Shown one piece after another: positions 27,754-36,708 of a stretch of DNA of 64,000 nt. How positions within the stretch are numbered: the first letter of the stretch is position 1; each line of letters opens with the position of its first letter. Made by a program: the position numbers and the translations under genes. The stretch lies in the NCBI GenBank assembly GCA_963837345.1, contig CAWIMX010000001.1:2356001-2420000 (forward strand), given 5' to 3'. The notes beneath the pieces were generated by a model. That model saw only the letters and a list, made by a program, of their open reading frames with translations. It did not search any database and had not been told where the DNA came from. This DNA is from CAWIMX01 sp963837345 (lineage in GTDB: Bacteria; Acidobacteriota; Vicinamibacteria; Vicinamibacterales; CAVVIG01).

Positions 27754-28761
27754 ATGCACATCGGAATGATCGGTCTGGGACGGATGGGAGCGAACATGGT
27801 GCGTCGCCTGATGCGGGCGGGGCACGACTGCGCGGGGTTCGATCGCTCCACCGAGTCGGTGAATGCGGTGGCGAGCGAGGGCATGACACCCTGCGCATCG
27901 ATGGAGGCGCTCGTTGCAGCGCTGCCGCCACCACGGGCGGTGTGCGTGATGGTGCCGGCGGCGGCCGTCGACGCAGTGCTCGCCGATCTCGTACCGCTTC
28001 TCGCTCGCGACGATGTCGTGGTGGACGGCGGCAATTCGCACTACCACGACGACATCGTGCGTGCCGAGCGCCTGGCCGCGGCGGGTCTGCACTACGTGGA
28101 CATGGGCACGAGCGGCGGCGTGTGGGGCCTCGATCGGGGCTTCTGCCTGATGATTGGCGGCGAAGCGCCGGTCGTCAAGCGGCTCGATCCGTTCTTCTCC
28201 GCCCTCGCGCCGGGCGAGTCCGCCGCGCCGCCCACGCCCGGTCGGCCCGCCGACACGGCGGCCCGCGGCTACCTGCACTGCGGGCCGTCGGGCGCCGGGC
28301 ACTTCGTGAAGATGGTGCACAACGGCATCGAGTACGGGCTGATGGCGGCGTACGCCGAGGGGCTCAACGTCCTTCGGCACGCGAACGCCGGGCGGGCCGA
28401 ACGCGCGACGAATGCCGAGACGACGCCGCTGCGCCACCCCGAACACTATCGCTACGACTTCGATCTCGGCGCTGTCGCCGAGGTGTGGCGCCGGGGGAGC
28501 GTCGTCCGATCGTGGCTGCTCGACCTGACGGCCGCGTCGCTGGCGGGCGATCCGGCGCTCGAGCGATTCGCGGGCCGTGTGTCCGACTCGGGCGAGGGCC
28601 GGTGGACGCTCGAGGCCGCCAACGATCTGGGCGTGCCCGCCCACGTGCTGGCGGCGGCTCTGTTCGAGCGGTTCGCCTCGCGTGGAGAGGCCGAGTTCGG
28701 CAACCGGGTGCTCTCGGCGATGCGCTTGGCGTTCGGCGGGCACGTCGAGGTTGCGTCGTGA
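27754..28761 (+). CDS. gnd: 6-phosphogluconate dehydrogenase, short (decarboxylating) type
   Basis: A 335-residue enzyme of the short GndA/YqeC class. It converts 6-phosphogluconate to ribulose-5-phosphate with CO2 release. The N-terminal Rossmann motif is GMIGLGRMGANM. DGGNSHYHDD and GTSGGVWG line the substrate site, and the catalytic Lys/Asn lie in GHFVKMVHNGIEYG. It is shorter than the ~470-residue dimeric type, as expected for this class. The ATG follows a GGGAG SD. The stop overlaps the zwf start (GTGA), making it first in the gnd-zwf-pgl operon. Confidence 0.93.
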   Translation: MHIGMIGLGRMGANMVRRLMRAGHDCAGFDRSTESVNAVASEGMTPCASMEALVAALPPPRAVCVMVPAAAVDAVLADLVPLLARDDVVVDGGNSHYHDDIVRAERLAAAGLHYVDMGTSGGVWGLDRGFCLMIGGEAPVVKRLDPFFSALAPGESAAPPTPGRPADTAARGYLHCGPSGAGHFVKMVHNGIEYGLMAAYAEGLNVLRHANAGRAERATNAETTPLRHPEHYRYDFDLGAVAEVWRRGSVVRSWLLDLTAASLAGDPALERFAGRVSDSGEGRWTLEAANDLGVPAHVLAAALFERFASRGEAEFGNRVLSAMRLAFGGHVEVAS

Positions 28762-30152
28762 ACGGCACGGGCCGGCCGGCGCCAGACGCGCTGGTGCTCT
28801 TCGGTATCACCGGCGACCTGGCGTTCAAGAAGATCTTTCCCGCGCTGCAGGGACTCGTGCGGCGCGGCCGCCTGAACATACCGGTCATCGGCGTGTCGAA
28901 GTCGCCCTGGACCCTCGACCAGCTCGTGGAGCGCGCACGAACCAGCGTCGAGGCACACGGCAGCCTGGACGAGGCGTCATTCGGACAGCTCGTCCGCCTC
29001 CTGCGCTACGTCGCCGGCGACTACCAGGATCCCGACACGTTCGTGCGGCTGCGCGGCTTGCTCGCGGGCGCGTGCCGGCCGCTCAGCTATCTCGCGATCC
29101 CGCCGAGTCTGTTCCCGGTCGTCATCACCCATCTGGCCGAGGTGGGCTGCACGGCCGAAGGCCGCGTCGTGGTGGAGAAGCCGTTCGGCCGCGATCTCGC
29201 GTCGGCGCGCGCGCTCAACGCGACGCTGGCCGCGGCGCTGCCGGAGCGGGCGATCTTCCGGATCGATCACTACCTCGGCAAGGAAGCGGTCCAGAACATT
29301 CTCTACTTCCGATTCGCCAACGCATTTCTCGAACCGATCTGGAACCGTGACTACGTCGAGAGCGTGCAGATCACGATGGCCGAGCAGTTCGGCGTCGAAG
29401 GGCGCGGACGGCTGTACGAGGAAATCGGGGTGATCCGCGACGTCATCCAGAACCACCTGCTGCAGATCGTCAGCTATCTCGCCATGGAGGCGCCGTCGTC
29501 GATGTGGCCCGAGGCCATTCACGACGAGCAGGCCAAGGTGCTCCGCACGGTGCGCCCGCTCGCCGCCGACGACGTCGTCAAGGGTCAGTTCGCAGCCTAT
29601 CGCCGGGAAAAGGGCGTTGCGCCCGATTCGCGCACCCCGAGCTACGCGGCGCTTCGCCTGCACGTCGATTCGTGGCGCTGGCACGGCGTGCCGTTCACGG
29701 TTCGCGCCGGCAAGTGCCTGGCGACGACGGCGACCGAGGTCGTCGTCGAGCTGAAGCCGCCGCCGCCGGTCGTGTTTCGGGAGGCGGCGCCGCGTGACGG
29801 CAACTACGTGCGGTTCCGGCTCTCGCCCGACGTGGTCGTCGCCATCGGCGCGCGTGCCAAGCGCCCGGGCGAGGAGATGCGCGGCCAGGACGTGGAGCTT
29901 TCCGTGGCCGTCGAGCCCGAGCAGGGGCGTGGCGGGCGGATGGACGCCTACGAGCGGTTGATCGGCGACGCGATCGCGGGCGACTCGACGTTGTTCGCCC
30001 GCCAGGACCTCGTCGAGGCGGCGTGGGCCATCGTCGATCCCGTGTTGCCGGACAATGCGCCGCCGATTCTCTACGAATGCGGCACGTGGGGGCCGGCCGA
30101 GGCGGATCGCCTCGTGGAGGGAGTCGGCGGGTGGACCGCGACGTTGTCGTAG
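28758..30152 (+). CDS. zwf: glucose-6-phosphate 1-dehydrogenase
   Basis: A 464-residue enzyme oxidising glucose-6-phosphate to 6-phosphogluconolactone. The nucleotide-binding motif is a variant, GITGDLAFKKI (usually GASGDLA). The active-site signature RIDHYLGKE lies near residue 173, and EKPFGRDL near 137. Length is a little below the common 480-510. GTG start overlaps the gnd stop by 4 nt, and the 3' end overlaps pgl by 22 nt, so all three genes are co-translated. Confidence 0.94.
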   Translation: MNGTGRPAPDALVLFGITGDLAFKKIFPALQGLVRRGRLNIPVIGVSKSPWTLDQLVERARTSVEAHGSLDEASFGQLVRLLRYVAGDYQDPDTFVRLRGLLAGACRPLSYLAIPPSLFPVVITHLAEVGCTAEGRVVVEKPFGRDLASARALNATLAAALPERAIFRIDHYLGKEAVQNILYFRFANAFLEPIWNRDYVESVQITMAEQFGVEGRGRLYEEIGVIRDVIQNHLLQIVSYLAMEAPSSMWPEAIHDEQAKVLRTVRPLAADDVVKGQFAAYRREKGVAPDSRTPSYAALRLHVDSWRWHGVPFTVRAGKCLATTATEVVVELKPPPPVVFREAAPRDGNYVRFRLSPDVVVAIGARAKRPGEEMRGQDVELSVAVEPEQGRGGRMDAYERLIGDAIAGDSTLFARQDLVEAAWAIVDPVLPDNAPPILYECGTWGPAEADRLVEGVGGWTATLS

Positions 30153-30844
30153 ACGAGGTGCCCGCGCTCGCCGAGCAGCTGGCGTCGATCCTCGAGCGCG
30201 ACGCGAGAGACGCGCAGCGGTTGCGCGGCAGGTTCACGATCGCGGTGCCCGGCGGCACGACGGCGGCGCAGCTGTTCCCGCGGCTCGCCGACGCGGCAGT
30301 GGACTGGAGCCGCACCGACTTCTTCTGGGTCGACGAGCGAATGGTGCCGGCCGCGCATCCCCAATCCAACTACGGCCTGGCGGCCTCGTTGTGGCTGTGG
30401 CCGGCGGGGGTGCCGGCGGAGCGGGTGCATCCGGTCGCGACCGATGATCCCGACCTGTCGCGTGTCGCGGCCCGCTATGGAGCCGAGGTCGAGCGCGCCG
30501 CCGGCGTGCCGCCGCGGATCGATCTGGTGCTGCTGGGCGTCGGGCCCGACGGCCACGTCGGCTCGCTCTTTCCCGGGCACGAGGCGCTCGCGTCGGCCGG
30601 GAGCGCTGTGGGGGTCGCCGATTCGCCCAAGCCTCCGCCGCGCCGGATCACGCTCACGGTGCCGGCGCTGGCCGGCGCGGGCCGGCTGGTGATCGCGGCC
30701 TTCGGGGCATCGAAGGCCCACGCGATGGCGCAGGCGCTCGGCCGGGCCGAATCGACGCTGCCCGTCGCCCTCGTGGCCCGCCGGGCGGCACGCGTCCTGT
30801 TCCTGCTCGACCCGCCCGCCGCCGCCCGTCTCGGCGGGCGCTAG
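30131..30844 (+). CDS. pgl: 6-phosphogluconolactonase
   Basis: A 237-residue DevB-type lactonase hydrolysing 6-phosphogluconolactone, completing the oxidative pentose-phosphate branch with zwf and gnd. Motifs are PGGTTAAQLFPRL, FFWVDERMVP and the signature GVGPDGHVGSLFPGH. The GTG start lies inside the end of zwf (22-nt overlap), with a purine-rich GGAGGGAG upstream. The usual length is about 230-250 residues. Confidence 0.93.
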   Translation: MDRDVVVDEVPALAEQLASILERDARDAQRLRGRFTIAVPGGTTAAQLFPRLADAAVDWSRTDFFWVDERMVPAAHPQSNYGLAASLWLWPAGVPAERVHPVATDDPDLSRVAARYGAEVERAAGVPPRIDLVLLGVGPDGHVGSLFPGHEALASAGSAVGVADSPKPPPRRITLTVPALAGAGRLVIAAFGASKAHAMAQALGRAESTLPVALVARRAARVLFLLDPPAAARLGGR

Positions 30845-30876
30845 CCGCCGCCGACGAACCCCGAGAACCCTCGATT

Positions 30877-30901
30877 CGTATATAGTGTCTACCCACATAT
30901 G
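30877..30901 (+). promoter_or_regulatory. promoter/operator of padR, possibly leaderless
   Basis: TATAGT lies about 18 bp before the padR ATG within CGTATATAGTGTCTAC, and no Shine-Dalgarno is visible between it and ATATG. That spacing suits a leaderless or near-leaderless transcript. The AT-rich block is also a plausible PadR autoregulatory site. Confidence 0.4.
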
Positions 30902-31237
30902 GCGCCACACACTGAGATCAAGCGCGGCAGCGCGGAGCTGATGGTGCTCGCCGCGATCGAAGGCCGCGCACGCTACGGCTACGAAATCGCCAGACGCATC
31001 GACGAGCGCTCCGGCGGAATGCTGCGTTTTCACGTGGCCTCGCTCTATCCGATGCTCTACCGGATGGAGCGGCGGGGCTGGATCGAGGGCGCCTGGGTCG
31101 AGAAGCCGGGCACCCGCCGCCGCCGCCACTACCGGCTCACGGCGGGAGGACGCAAGGTGCTGGCCGCCCAGCGCGGCACGTGGCGCGCCCTGATGGCCGC
31201 CGTCCAGCGTGTGGCGTTCGCATCGTCTCGAGGCTGA
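30899..31237 (+). CDS. PadR-family transcriptional regulator
   Basis: A 112-residue winged-helix regulator. The family pattern is clear: GSAELMVLAAIEG, then RYGYEIARRI, then SLYPMLYRMERRGWI for the recognition helix, and RRRRHYRLTAGGRK for the wing. It lacks the long C-terminal dimerisation domain and so is the short PadR-s2 type. The ADOP permease starts two bases after its stop, a pairing found throughout Acidobacteriota, so it probably represses this operon. Inducer unknown. Confidence 0.93.
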   Translation: MAPHTEIKRGSAELMVLAAIEGRARYGYEIARRIDERSGGMLRFHVASLYPMLYRMERRGWIEGAWVEKPGTRRRRHYRLTAGGRKVLAAQRGTWRALMAAVQRVAFASSRG

Positions 31238-31239
31238 CC

Positions 31240-34017
31240 GTGGACTTTCGTGGGTACGTCCAGCGCCATCTGCCGCCGCTCGCGATCGCGCGCGAGCGCG
31301 AGATCGTCGATGAACTGGCCGAGCATCTCGCGGACCTGTACCAGGAGGGCCGCGCCAGCGGCCTCGATCATGACGCGGCATGGACCCACGCCGTGGCGGC
31401 CCTTCCTGCGGCCGCCGACGAATTCGCACGTGCCCTGCGCACGGCCAGTCGGCACAACGTCGAGCGGCTGGCCGACCGCGTCCAGGCCGCACTCGACGAA
31501 CCCGTCGCACCCCGGCCCGGAGGACTCACGATGGTCACGGATCTTCGTCGCGACGTTCGCTACGCGCTCCGCGCCCTCATGCAGGCGCCCGGCTTCGCGG
31601 TTGTCGCGGTGTCGACACTGGCGCTCGGCATCGGCGCCACGACCGTGATCTTCAGCGCCGTGGACGCCGTGCTGCTTCGAAGCGCCCCGGCGGTGGCCGA
31701 TCCGGGTCGCGTCGTCAGCGTGTACACGCGGTATGCCGCCAGGGCGACGACGAACCCGGATGGTGGCGATCGGATGGGGACCTCGTCGTACCCCGACTAC
31801 CTGGATTTGCGCGACGCCGGCGCGCTCGAGGGCCTCGCCGCGTTTGCAGAAATCCGTCCGACGCTCGATCTCGGGGGCGTCGCCGAGGCCATCGACGCCG
31901 AAGTGGTGAGCGGCAACTACTTCGACGTGCTCGGCGTGAAGCCTGTCGTCGGGCGCGCGTTCACGCCGGACGAGGATCGAGCGGGCTCGCCACTCCGGGT
32001 GGCGGTGCTCGCGTACGGCGCCTGGGTGCGCCACTTCGGCCGTGACCCCGGCGTCGTGGGACGCAGCATCACCCTGAATGGCCGAAGCCACACGGTGGTA
32101 GGCGTCGCGCCACGGGGCTTCCTGGGCGTGACGCTCGGCCGGGCGCCCGATCTGTGGGTGCCGATGGCGCTCCAGGCGGAAGTGCGGCCGCCGTCGGCCG
32201 GCCCGTTGCGACTCGAGTTGGGCGGGCTGAACATGCTCGGGGCCCGTGGCGTTCGGTGGCTCGACATGGTCGGCCGCCTTCGCCCCGGCGACGCGGTGGA
32301 CGTCGCCGATTCGGCGCTCGACGTCATCGGGCGACGGTTGGCGGCCGCCTATCCGGAGTCCAACCGCGAACTAAGCGCGAGGGCGGTGCCGCTCGGCGAC
32401 GGTCCCGGCTTCCGCGAAGACGCCCGGCCACTGCTCGGCCTGCTGTCGGCGGCCGTCCTGCTCCTGCTGCTGATCGCGTGCGCTAATGTCGCGAGTCTGC
32501 TCCTGGCGCGCGCGGTTTCGCGACGCCGGGAGGTGGCCGTGCGCATGGCCCTCGGCGCGGGTCGCGGACAACTGGTGCGGCAGTGGCTGACTGAAGCGGC
32601 GCTCCTCGGTCTGCTCGGCGCCGCAGGCGGCGTGCTGGTCGCGTCCTGGGGTATGCCGATCCTGTATGGCCTCGGCGTGCCCGCGAGTATCGACCTGAGT
32701 CTGAACGCGCGGGTGCTGGCGTTCACGCTGGTGGCCGGCGTGGGCACGGGGCTTCTCTTCGGCCTGGCACCCGTCGTTCAGCTGATCCGGCGAGAAACGT
32801 TGTCGGCGCTGCGGGAGGAAGCCGGATCGCTGTTCGCCGGCTCCCACGCGACGCGGCTTCGTCGCGCCTTCGTCGTCCTGCAGGTCGGGCTGAGTCTGGT
32901 GCTGCTCATTGGCGCCGGCCTGCTGATTCGCACGCTGCAACAGGCCTACGACGTCGACCTCGGGTATCGCGTCGATCGAATGCTCCTGGCAGACGTCAGT
33001 CCGCCGGACGACTCCGCGCCGGAGGCTGGCGAGGCGCTGTATGCCGCCCTGCTCGACCGGGCGAACGCCCTGCCAGGCGTCGTCGCCGCCGGCGCAGCCC
33101 GCGTGGCCGTGCTGAGCGGGGGCGCGCGTACGGTCGCTGTGAGTCTCGACGGACAGCCGCTCCGGCGCGACCGCAGCAACACGCTGGCCGTGCGGGTCAA
33201 CGTGGTCGGCGGGCGATACCTGGAGGCGATGGGAATTGCCGTCTTGCGGGGGCGCGGCTTCGAGCCGTCCGACGGCGCCGGGGCCGACCGAGTGGCGCTC
33301 GTCAGCCGCTCGCTCGCTGAACGGCTGTGGCCCGACGCGGATCCGATCGGGCAGACGCTCGTCTGGGCGAGCGCGCCCGTTCGGGTCGTGGGAATCGTGC
33401 CCGACTCGGTGTACGTCAGCCCGACGGAACGGGCGCCCCGGCCGTTCTTCTACGTCCCGCTCTCGCAGAACTACGAGGCGGGCGTGACCCTGCACGTGCG
33501 AACCTCGGGAGATCCGACGGCCATCCTGCCCGCACTGCGCCAGTCGGCCCGCGAGCTCGATCCCCGGATCGTTCTGGTGCGGCCCCGCCGGCTCCTGGAC
33601 GAATTCGATCGCTCCGTCGGCGAACAGCGGACGATGGCGATTCTGGCCAGTGCCTTCGGCGGCATCGCACTCCTCCTCGCCGCGGTGGGGCTCTACGGCG
33701 TCATGGCCTACGCGACGCGCCAGCGCATCCCCGAGATCGGTTTGCGGATGGCGCTCGGCGCGACGCCCGCCTCGATCATGACGGGCATCGTCGCGAGCGG
33801 CGCGGTGCTCGTCACGCTCGGGACAGGGATGGGGCTGACCGGAGCGCTTGCGAGCGTACGCTTCGTACAGGGCTGGCTGTTCGGCGTGGAGCCGACCGAC
33901 CCGGCGACGTGGCTGGGCGTCGTGGCCGTGCTGGTCGCCGTCGGGGTGGCGGCATGCGCGATTCCCGCGTGGCGGGCGATGCGCACCGACCCGGCCGTGG
34001 CGCTTCGAAACTCCTGA
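31240..34017 (+). CDS. ADOP-type ABC transporter permease (duplicated MacB/FtsX)
   Basis: A 925-residue inner-membrane protein. A soluble prefix with AREREIVDELAEHLADLY (residues about 1-90) precedes two MacB periplasmic-core plus FtsX units. The first membrane helix is near 120-140 (LALGIGATTVIFSAVDAV). The first FtsX block holds SRRREVAVRMALGAGRGQLV near 430, and the second has RQRIPEIGLRMALGATPASI near 830. This is the acidobacterial duplicated orphan permease family. No ATPase is adjacent, consistent with 'orphan'. It probably acts in export or envelope signalling; substrate unknown. Confidence 0.93.
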   Translation: MDFRGYVQRHLPPLAIAREREIVDELAEHLADLYQEGRASGLDHDAAWTHAVAALPAAADEFARALRTASRHNVERLADRVQAALDEPVAPRPGGLTMVTDLRRDVRYALRALMQAPGFAVVAVSTLALGIGATTVIFSAVDAVLLRSAPAVADPGRVVSVYTRYAARATTNPDGGDRMGTSSYPDYLDLRDAGALEGLAAFAEIRPTLDLGGVAEAIDAEVVSGNYFDVLGVKPVVGRAFTPDEDRAGSPLRVAVLAYGAWVRHFGRDPGVVGRSITLNGRSHTVVGVAPRGFLGVTLGRAPDLWVPMALQAEVRPPSAGPLRLELGGLNMLGARGVRWLDMVGRLRPGDAVDVADSALDVIGRRLAAAYPESNRELSARAVPLGDGPGFREDARPLLGLLSAAVLLLLLIACANVASLLLARAVSRRREVAVRMALGAGRGQLVRQWLTEAALLGLLGAAGGVLVASWGMPILYGLGVPASIDLSLNARVLAFTLVAGVGTGLLFGLAPVVQLIRRETLSALREEAGSLFAGSHATRLRRAFVVLQVGLSLVLLIGAGLLIRTLQQAYDVDLGYRVDRMLLADVSPPDDSAPEAGEALYAALLDRANALPGVVAAGAARVAVLSGGARTVAVSLDGQPLRRDRSNTLAVRVNVVGGRYLEAMGIAVLRGRGFEPSDGAGADRVALVSRSLAERLWPDADPIGQTLVWASAPVRVVGIVPDSVYVSPTERAPRPFFYVPLSQNYEAGVTLHVRTSGDPTAILPALRQSARELDPRIVLVRPRRLLDEFDRSVGEQRTMAILASAFGGIALLLAAVGLYGVMAYATRQRIPEIGLRMALGATPASIMTGIVASGAVLVTLGTGMGLTGALASVRFVQGWLFGVEPTDPATWLGVVAVLVAVGVAACAIPAWRAMRTDPAVALRNS

Positions 34018-34037
34018 ACGCGCGGAGCCTGCCCCGG

Positions 34038-34904
34038 CTACTGGATGCTGATCGAGCCCGAGCCGGTGCGGACCTTCAGCAGCGGTCCGCCGCCCCTTAC
34101 GTCGCCGCGCAGCGTGTCCCGTCGGAAGCGGCCGCTGGCCGTGATGGGCTGATCCGAGTCGATCGAGCCGGACCCGGTGTGCGCGTCGAGCGTGAAGGCG
34201 CCATCGTCGGGAAGATCCACGGTGATGTTGCCGGAGCCGGTCGACAGCGCCCAATCGCCACGCTGGCTGCCAGCGCCGCGGATGTTGCCGCTGCCGGTCG
34301 ACACGTCGAGCGTGCCCGCGACGCCCGCGACGCGGATGGTGCCGCTGCCGGTGGAGGCCTGCACGCTGCCGCCCGTCGAGTCGATGTCGATGGCGCCCGA
34401 GCCCGTGGACGCGCGAATCTCTCCGCCCGTGCGAATCAGCTCGACATTGCCCGAGCCCGTCATGGCCGTCACGGGCCCCCGAACGTTCTCGATGTGCACG
34501 TTGCCCGATCCCGACGTGCCCTTCACGCGCGCCGACGACGGGACGGTGAGTTCGTAGCTGATGCTGACGTTCCGCGTGAGATCGCGGTCGGTGAATCGGC
34601 CGATGACGATCGTGCTACCGTTCTGCTCGATCGGCGGGTTCTGCTCGATGCGGCGGATCCGATCGGCCGCGTCGCCGCGACGGCTTCTGAGCGTGGCCTG
34701 AATGCGGACGATCGCGTCGCTGCCCGGCACGACGGTCACATTCCCCGCGCCGGTCTGGACGGTGATGTCGGGCGTGCCGCGGACATTCAACGTGCGATCG
34801 AACGAGCCCTCGGCCTGCGGGGCTGCCGAGGCCGTGGCCGCGAGCAGAACCGCCAGGGCGCAACTGCCGAGTGCCCGCCGGAGGGTCGTCTGGAACTGGC
34901 TCAT
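34038..34904 (-). CDS. secreted DUF4097/adhesin-like beta-helix protein
   Basis: A 288-residue protein with a signal peptide (LGSCALAVLLAATASAAP). The body is a regular series of about eight repeats of roughly 20 residues built around TGSGN/TGSGA/TGSGS, the DUF4097 'putative adhesin' pattern predicted to form a stacked beta-helix. It ends KVRTGSGSISIQ. AAGGAG lies 6 nt before the ATG. It lies just downstream of the FMN glutamate-synthase-like gene (33 bp) on the same strand. Family function is unknown; it is often found near envelope-stress genes. Confidence 0.85.
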   Translation of the reverse strand: MSQFQTTLRRALGSCALAVLLAATASAAPQAEGSFDRTLNVRGTPDITVQTGAGNVTVVPGSDAIVRIQATLRSRRGDAADRIRRIEQNPPIEQNGSTIVIGRFTDRDLTRNVSISYELTVPSSARVKGTSGSGNVHIENVRGPVTAMTGSGNVELIRTGGEIRASTGSGAIDIDSTGGSVQASTGSGTIRVAGVAGTLDVSTGSGNIRGAGSQRGDWALSTGSGNITVDLPDDGAFTLDAHTGSGSIDSDQPITASGRFRRDTLRGDVRGGGPLLKVRTGSGSISIQ

Positions 34905-34936
34905 CGTCTGCTCCTTCGGGTTCAACGGATGGGCGA

Positions 34937-36523
34937 CTAGGTGCTGTGACGAGCGCGGCCCGCTTCCGGTTCCCCCGAATGTCTCGAAGCGACCGCCGAG
35001 TTCATCGCGATCTCGCGCATCAGGTGCTCGATTGCCGCCCGATCGGTCGCGGAGCCATTGAGCGTCCGCGACCCGAACAGCTCGGCGACGGTCGCCGCGT
35101 GGAACCGGCCGTCGACGAGCTCCAGCTGGTCGGCCGACACGAGCGAGGGATGCGGCACGCCGCACGCGCGGCTGAGCGCGAGCAGCTCCTTGCGGAGCGT
35201 CACGATGTAGTTGGCGAGCCGCGCCGACTTGAGGGTCGGGTCCAGCCCGTGCATGAGCCACCGGTTCTGCGTGGCGACGCCGGTCGGGCAGTGGTTGGTG
35301 TGGCAGCGCTGGGCCTGGATGCAGCCGATGGCCAGCATGGCTTCGCGGCCGACATTCACCAGATCGCAGCCGAGCGCGAAGCCGAAGAGCGCCGCCTCGG
35401 GGAACCCCAACTTGCCGGAACCCGCAAAGACGACGCGGTCGCGGGCGCCGAGCTCCGCGAAGATCGCGTGCACGCGGCTGAAGCCCATCTTGAACGGCAG
35501 CGCGACGTGGTCGGAAAACACCAGCGGGCCCGCGCCGGTTCCGCCTTCGCTGCCGTCGATCGTGATGAAGTCGAGGCCTCGGTCGCCGCGTGCCGTCAGC
35601 CGCGCCAGATCGCGCCAGAACGCGAGCTCTCCGACCGCCGACTTGATGCCGACAGGCAGGCCCGTCTCGGCGGCGATCAGCTCCGCGAAGTCCAGCAGGC
35701 TGTCGGCGTCGCGAAACGCCGAGTGGGCCGGCGGGCTGATGCAGTCGCGGTCGCGCGGCACACCGCGGATGGCCGCGATCTCGCGGCTGATCTTCGCGCG
35801 AGGCAGGATGCCGCCGACGCCCGGCTTGGCGCCCTGGCTCAGCTTGATCTCGAGAGCCCGGATCGCCGGCGCGCGCGCGACCTGGTCTTTCAGCCGCGCC
35901 AGGCTGAAGCGGCCGTCCGGCTCGCGGCACCCGAAATAGCCCGTGCCGATCTGCCACACGAGATCGCCGCCCATCAGATGGTGCGGGGACACACCGCCTT
36001 CGCCGGTGTTCTGCAGGCATCCTGCCTGAGCCGCGCCGCGGTTCAGCGCCTCGATCGCGGGCCCGCTCAGCGCCCCGTAGCTCATCCCCGACACGTTGAT
36101 GATCGAGGCGGGGCGGAACGCTCGCGCGCGCCCCCGCGCTTCGCCAAGTACTTTTGCAGCGGGCGCCCGGTGTTGCGGGTCGTAGCCGGGCTCGCCGGGA
36201 TGCGGCGAGGCGAGCGGAAACGTCTGATGCTTGATGATCAGGTAGTTGGGCTCGGTCTCCATGTCGTTGTCGGAGCCGAAGCCAAAATAGTTGTTCTCTT
36301 TCTTCGCGGAGGCGTACACCCATCGACGCTGATCGCGGCTGAACGGGCGCTCCGAGTCGTTGTCGGTGACGATGTACTGGCGCAGCTCGGGCCCGACCGC
36401 TTCGAGCATGAAGCGGAAGTGCCCCACGATTGGGAAGTTCCGGAGGATCGCGTGACGGCGCTGGACGAGATCGTACGCGACGATCGCGGCGACGGTGCCC
36501 GCGATGAGCCAGAAGACGGCCAC
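34937..36523 (-). CDS. FMN-binding glutamate synthase-family protein, membrane-anchored
   Basis: A 528-residue protein with one N-terminal hydrophobic segment (VFWLIAGTVAAIVAYDLV). A domain like the FMN/Fe-S part of GltB follows: INVSGMSYGALSG, EIKLSQGAKPGVGG, TIDGSEGGTGAGP, and the [3Fe-4S] cysteines in CIQAQRCHTNHCPTG near residue 400. The glutamine amidotransferase and GXGXG beta-helix parts of true GltB are absent, as in the stand-alone archaeal-type/YerD family. The physiological reaction of this family is not settled. GTG start. Confidence 0.88.
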   Translation of the reverse strand: MAVFWLIAGTVAAIVAYDLVQRRHAILRNFPIVGHFRFMLEAVGPELRQYIVTDNDSERPFSRDQRRWVYASAKKENNYFGFGSDNDMETEPNYLIIKHQTFPLASPHPGEPGYDPQHRAPAAKVLGEARGRARAFRPASIINVSGMSYGALSGPAIEALNRGAAQAGCLQNTGEGGVSPHHLMGGDLVWQIGTGYFGCREPDGRFSLARLKDQVARAPAIRALEIKLSQGAKPGVGGILPRAKISREIAAIRGVPRDRDCISPPAHSAFRDADSLLDFAELIAAETGLPVGIKSAVGELAFWRDLARLTARGDRGLDFITIDGSEGGTGAGPLVFSDHVALPFKMGFSRVHAIFAELGARDRVVFAGSGKLGFPEAALFGFALGCDLVNVGREAMLAIGCIQAQRCHTNHCPTGVATQNRWLMHGLDPTLKSARLANYIVTLRKELLALSRACGVPHPSLVSADQLELVDGRFHAATVAELFGSRTLNGSATDRAAIEHLMREIAMNSAVASRHSGEPEAGRARHST

Positions 36524-36708
36524 GCGCGATTCTAACCTCTGCCGACGATCGGGTGTACCGGCTGTGCGCCTGGGGCACAGGGTGTGCGCTGGTGGTCACG
36601 GTGGCCCGGGCCCGGGCGGCGGGATCTGCACGGAACTTTACGGGCTCCGCCTGGCCGCCGCCTTGCACGGAGAGGGCCTGATCTGGTCTGGGAGATGTCC
36701 GCCGGTCC

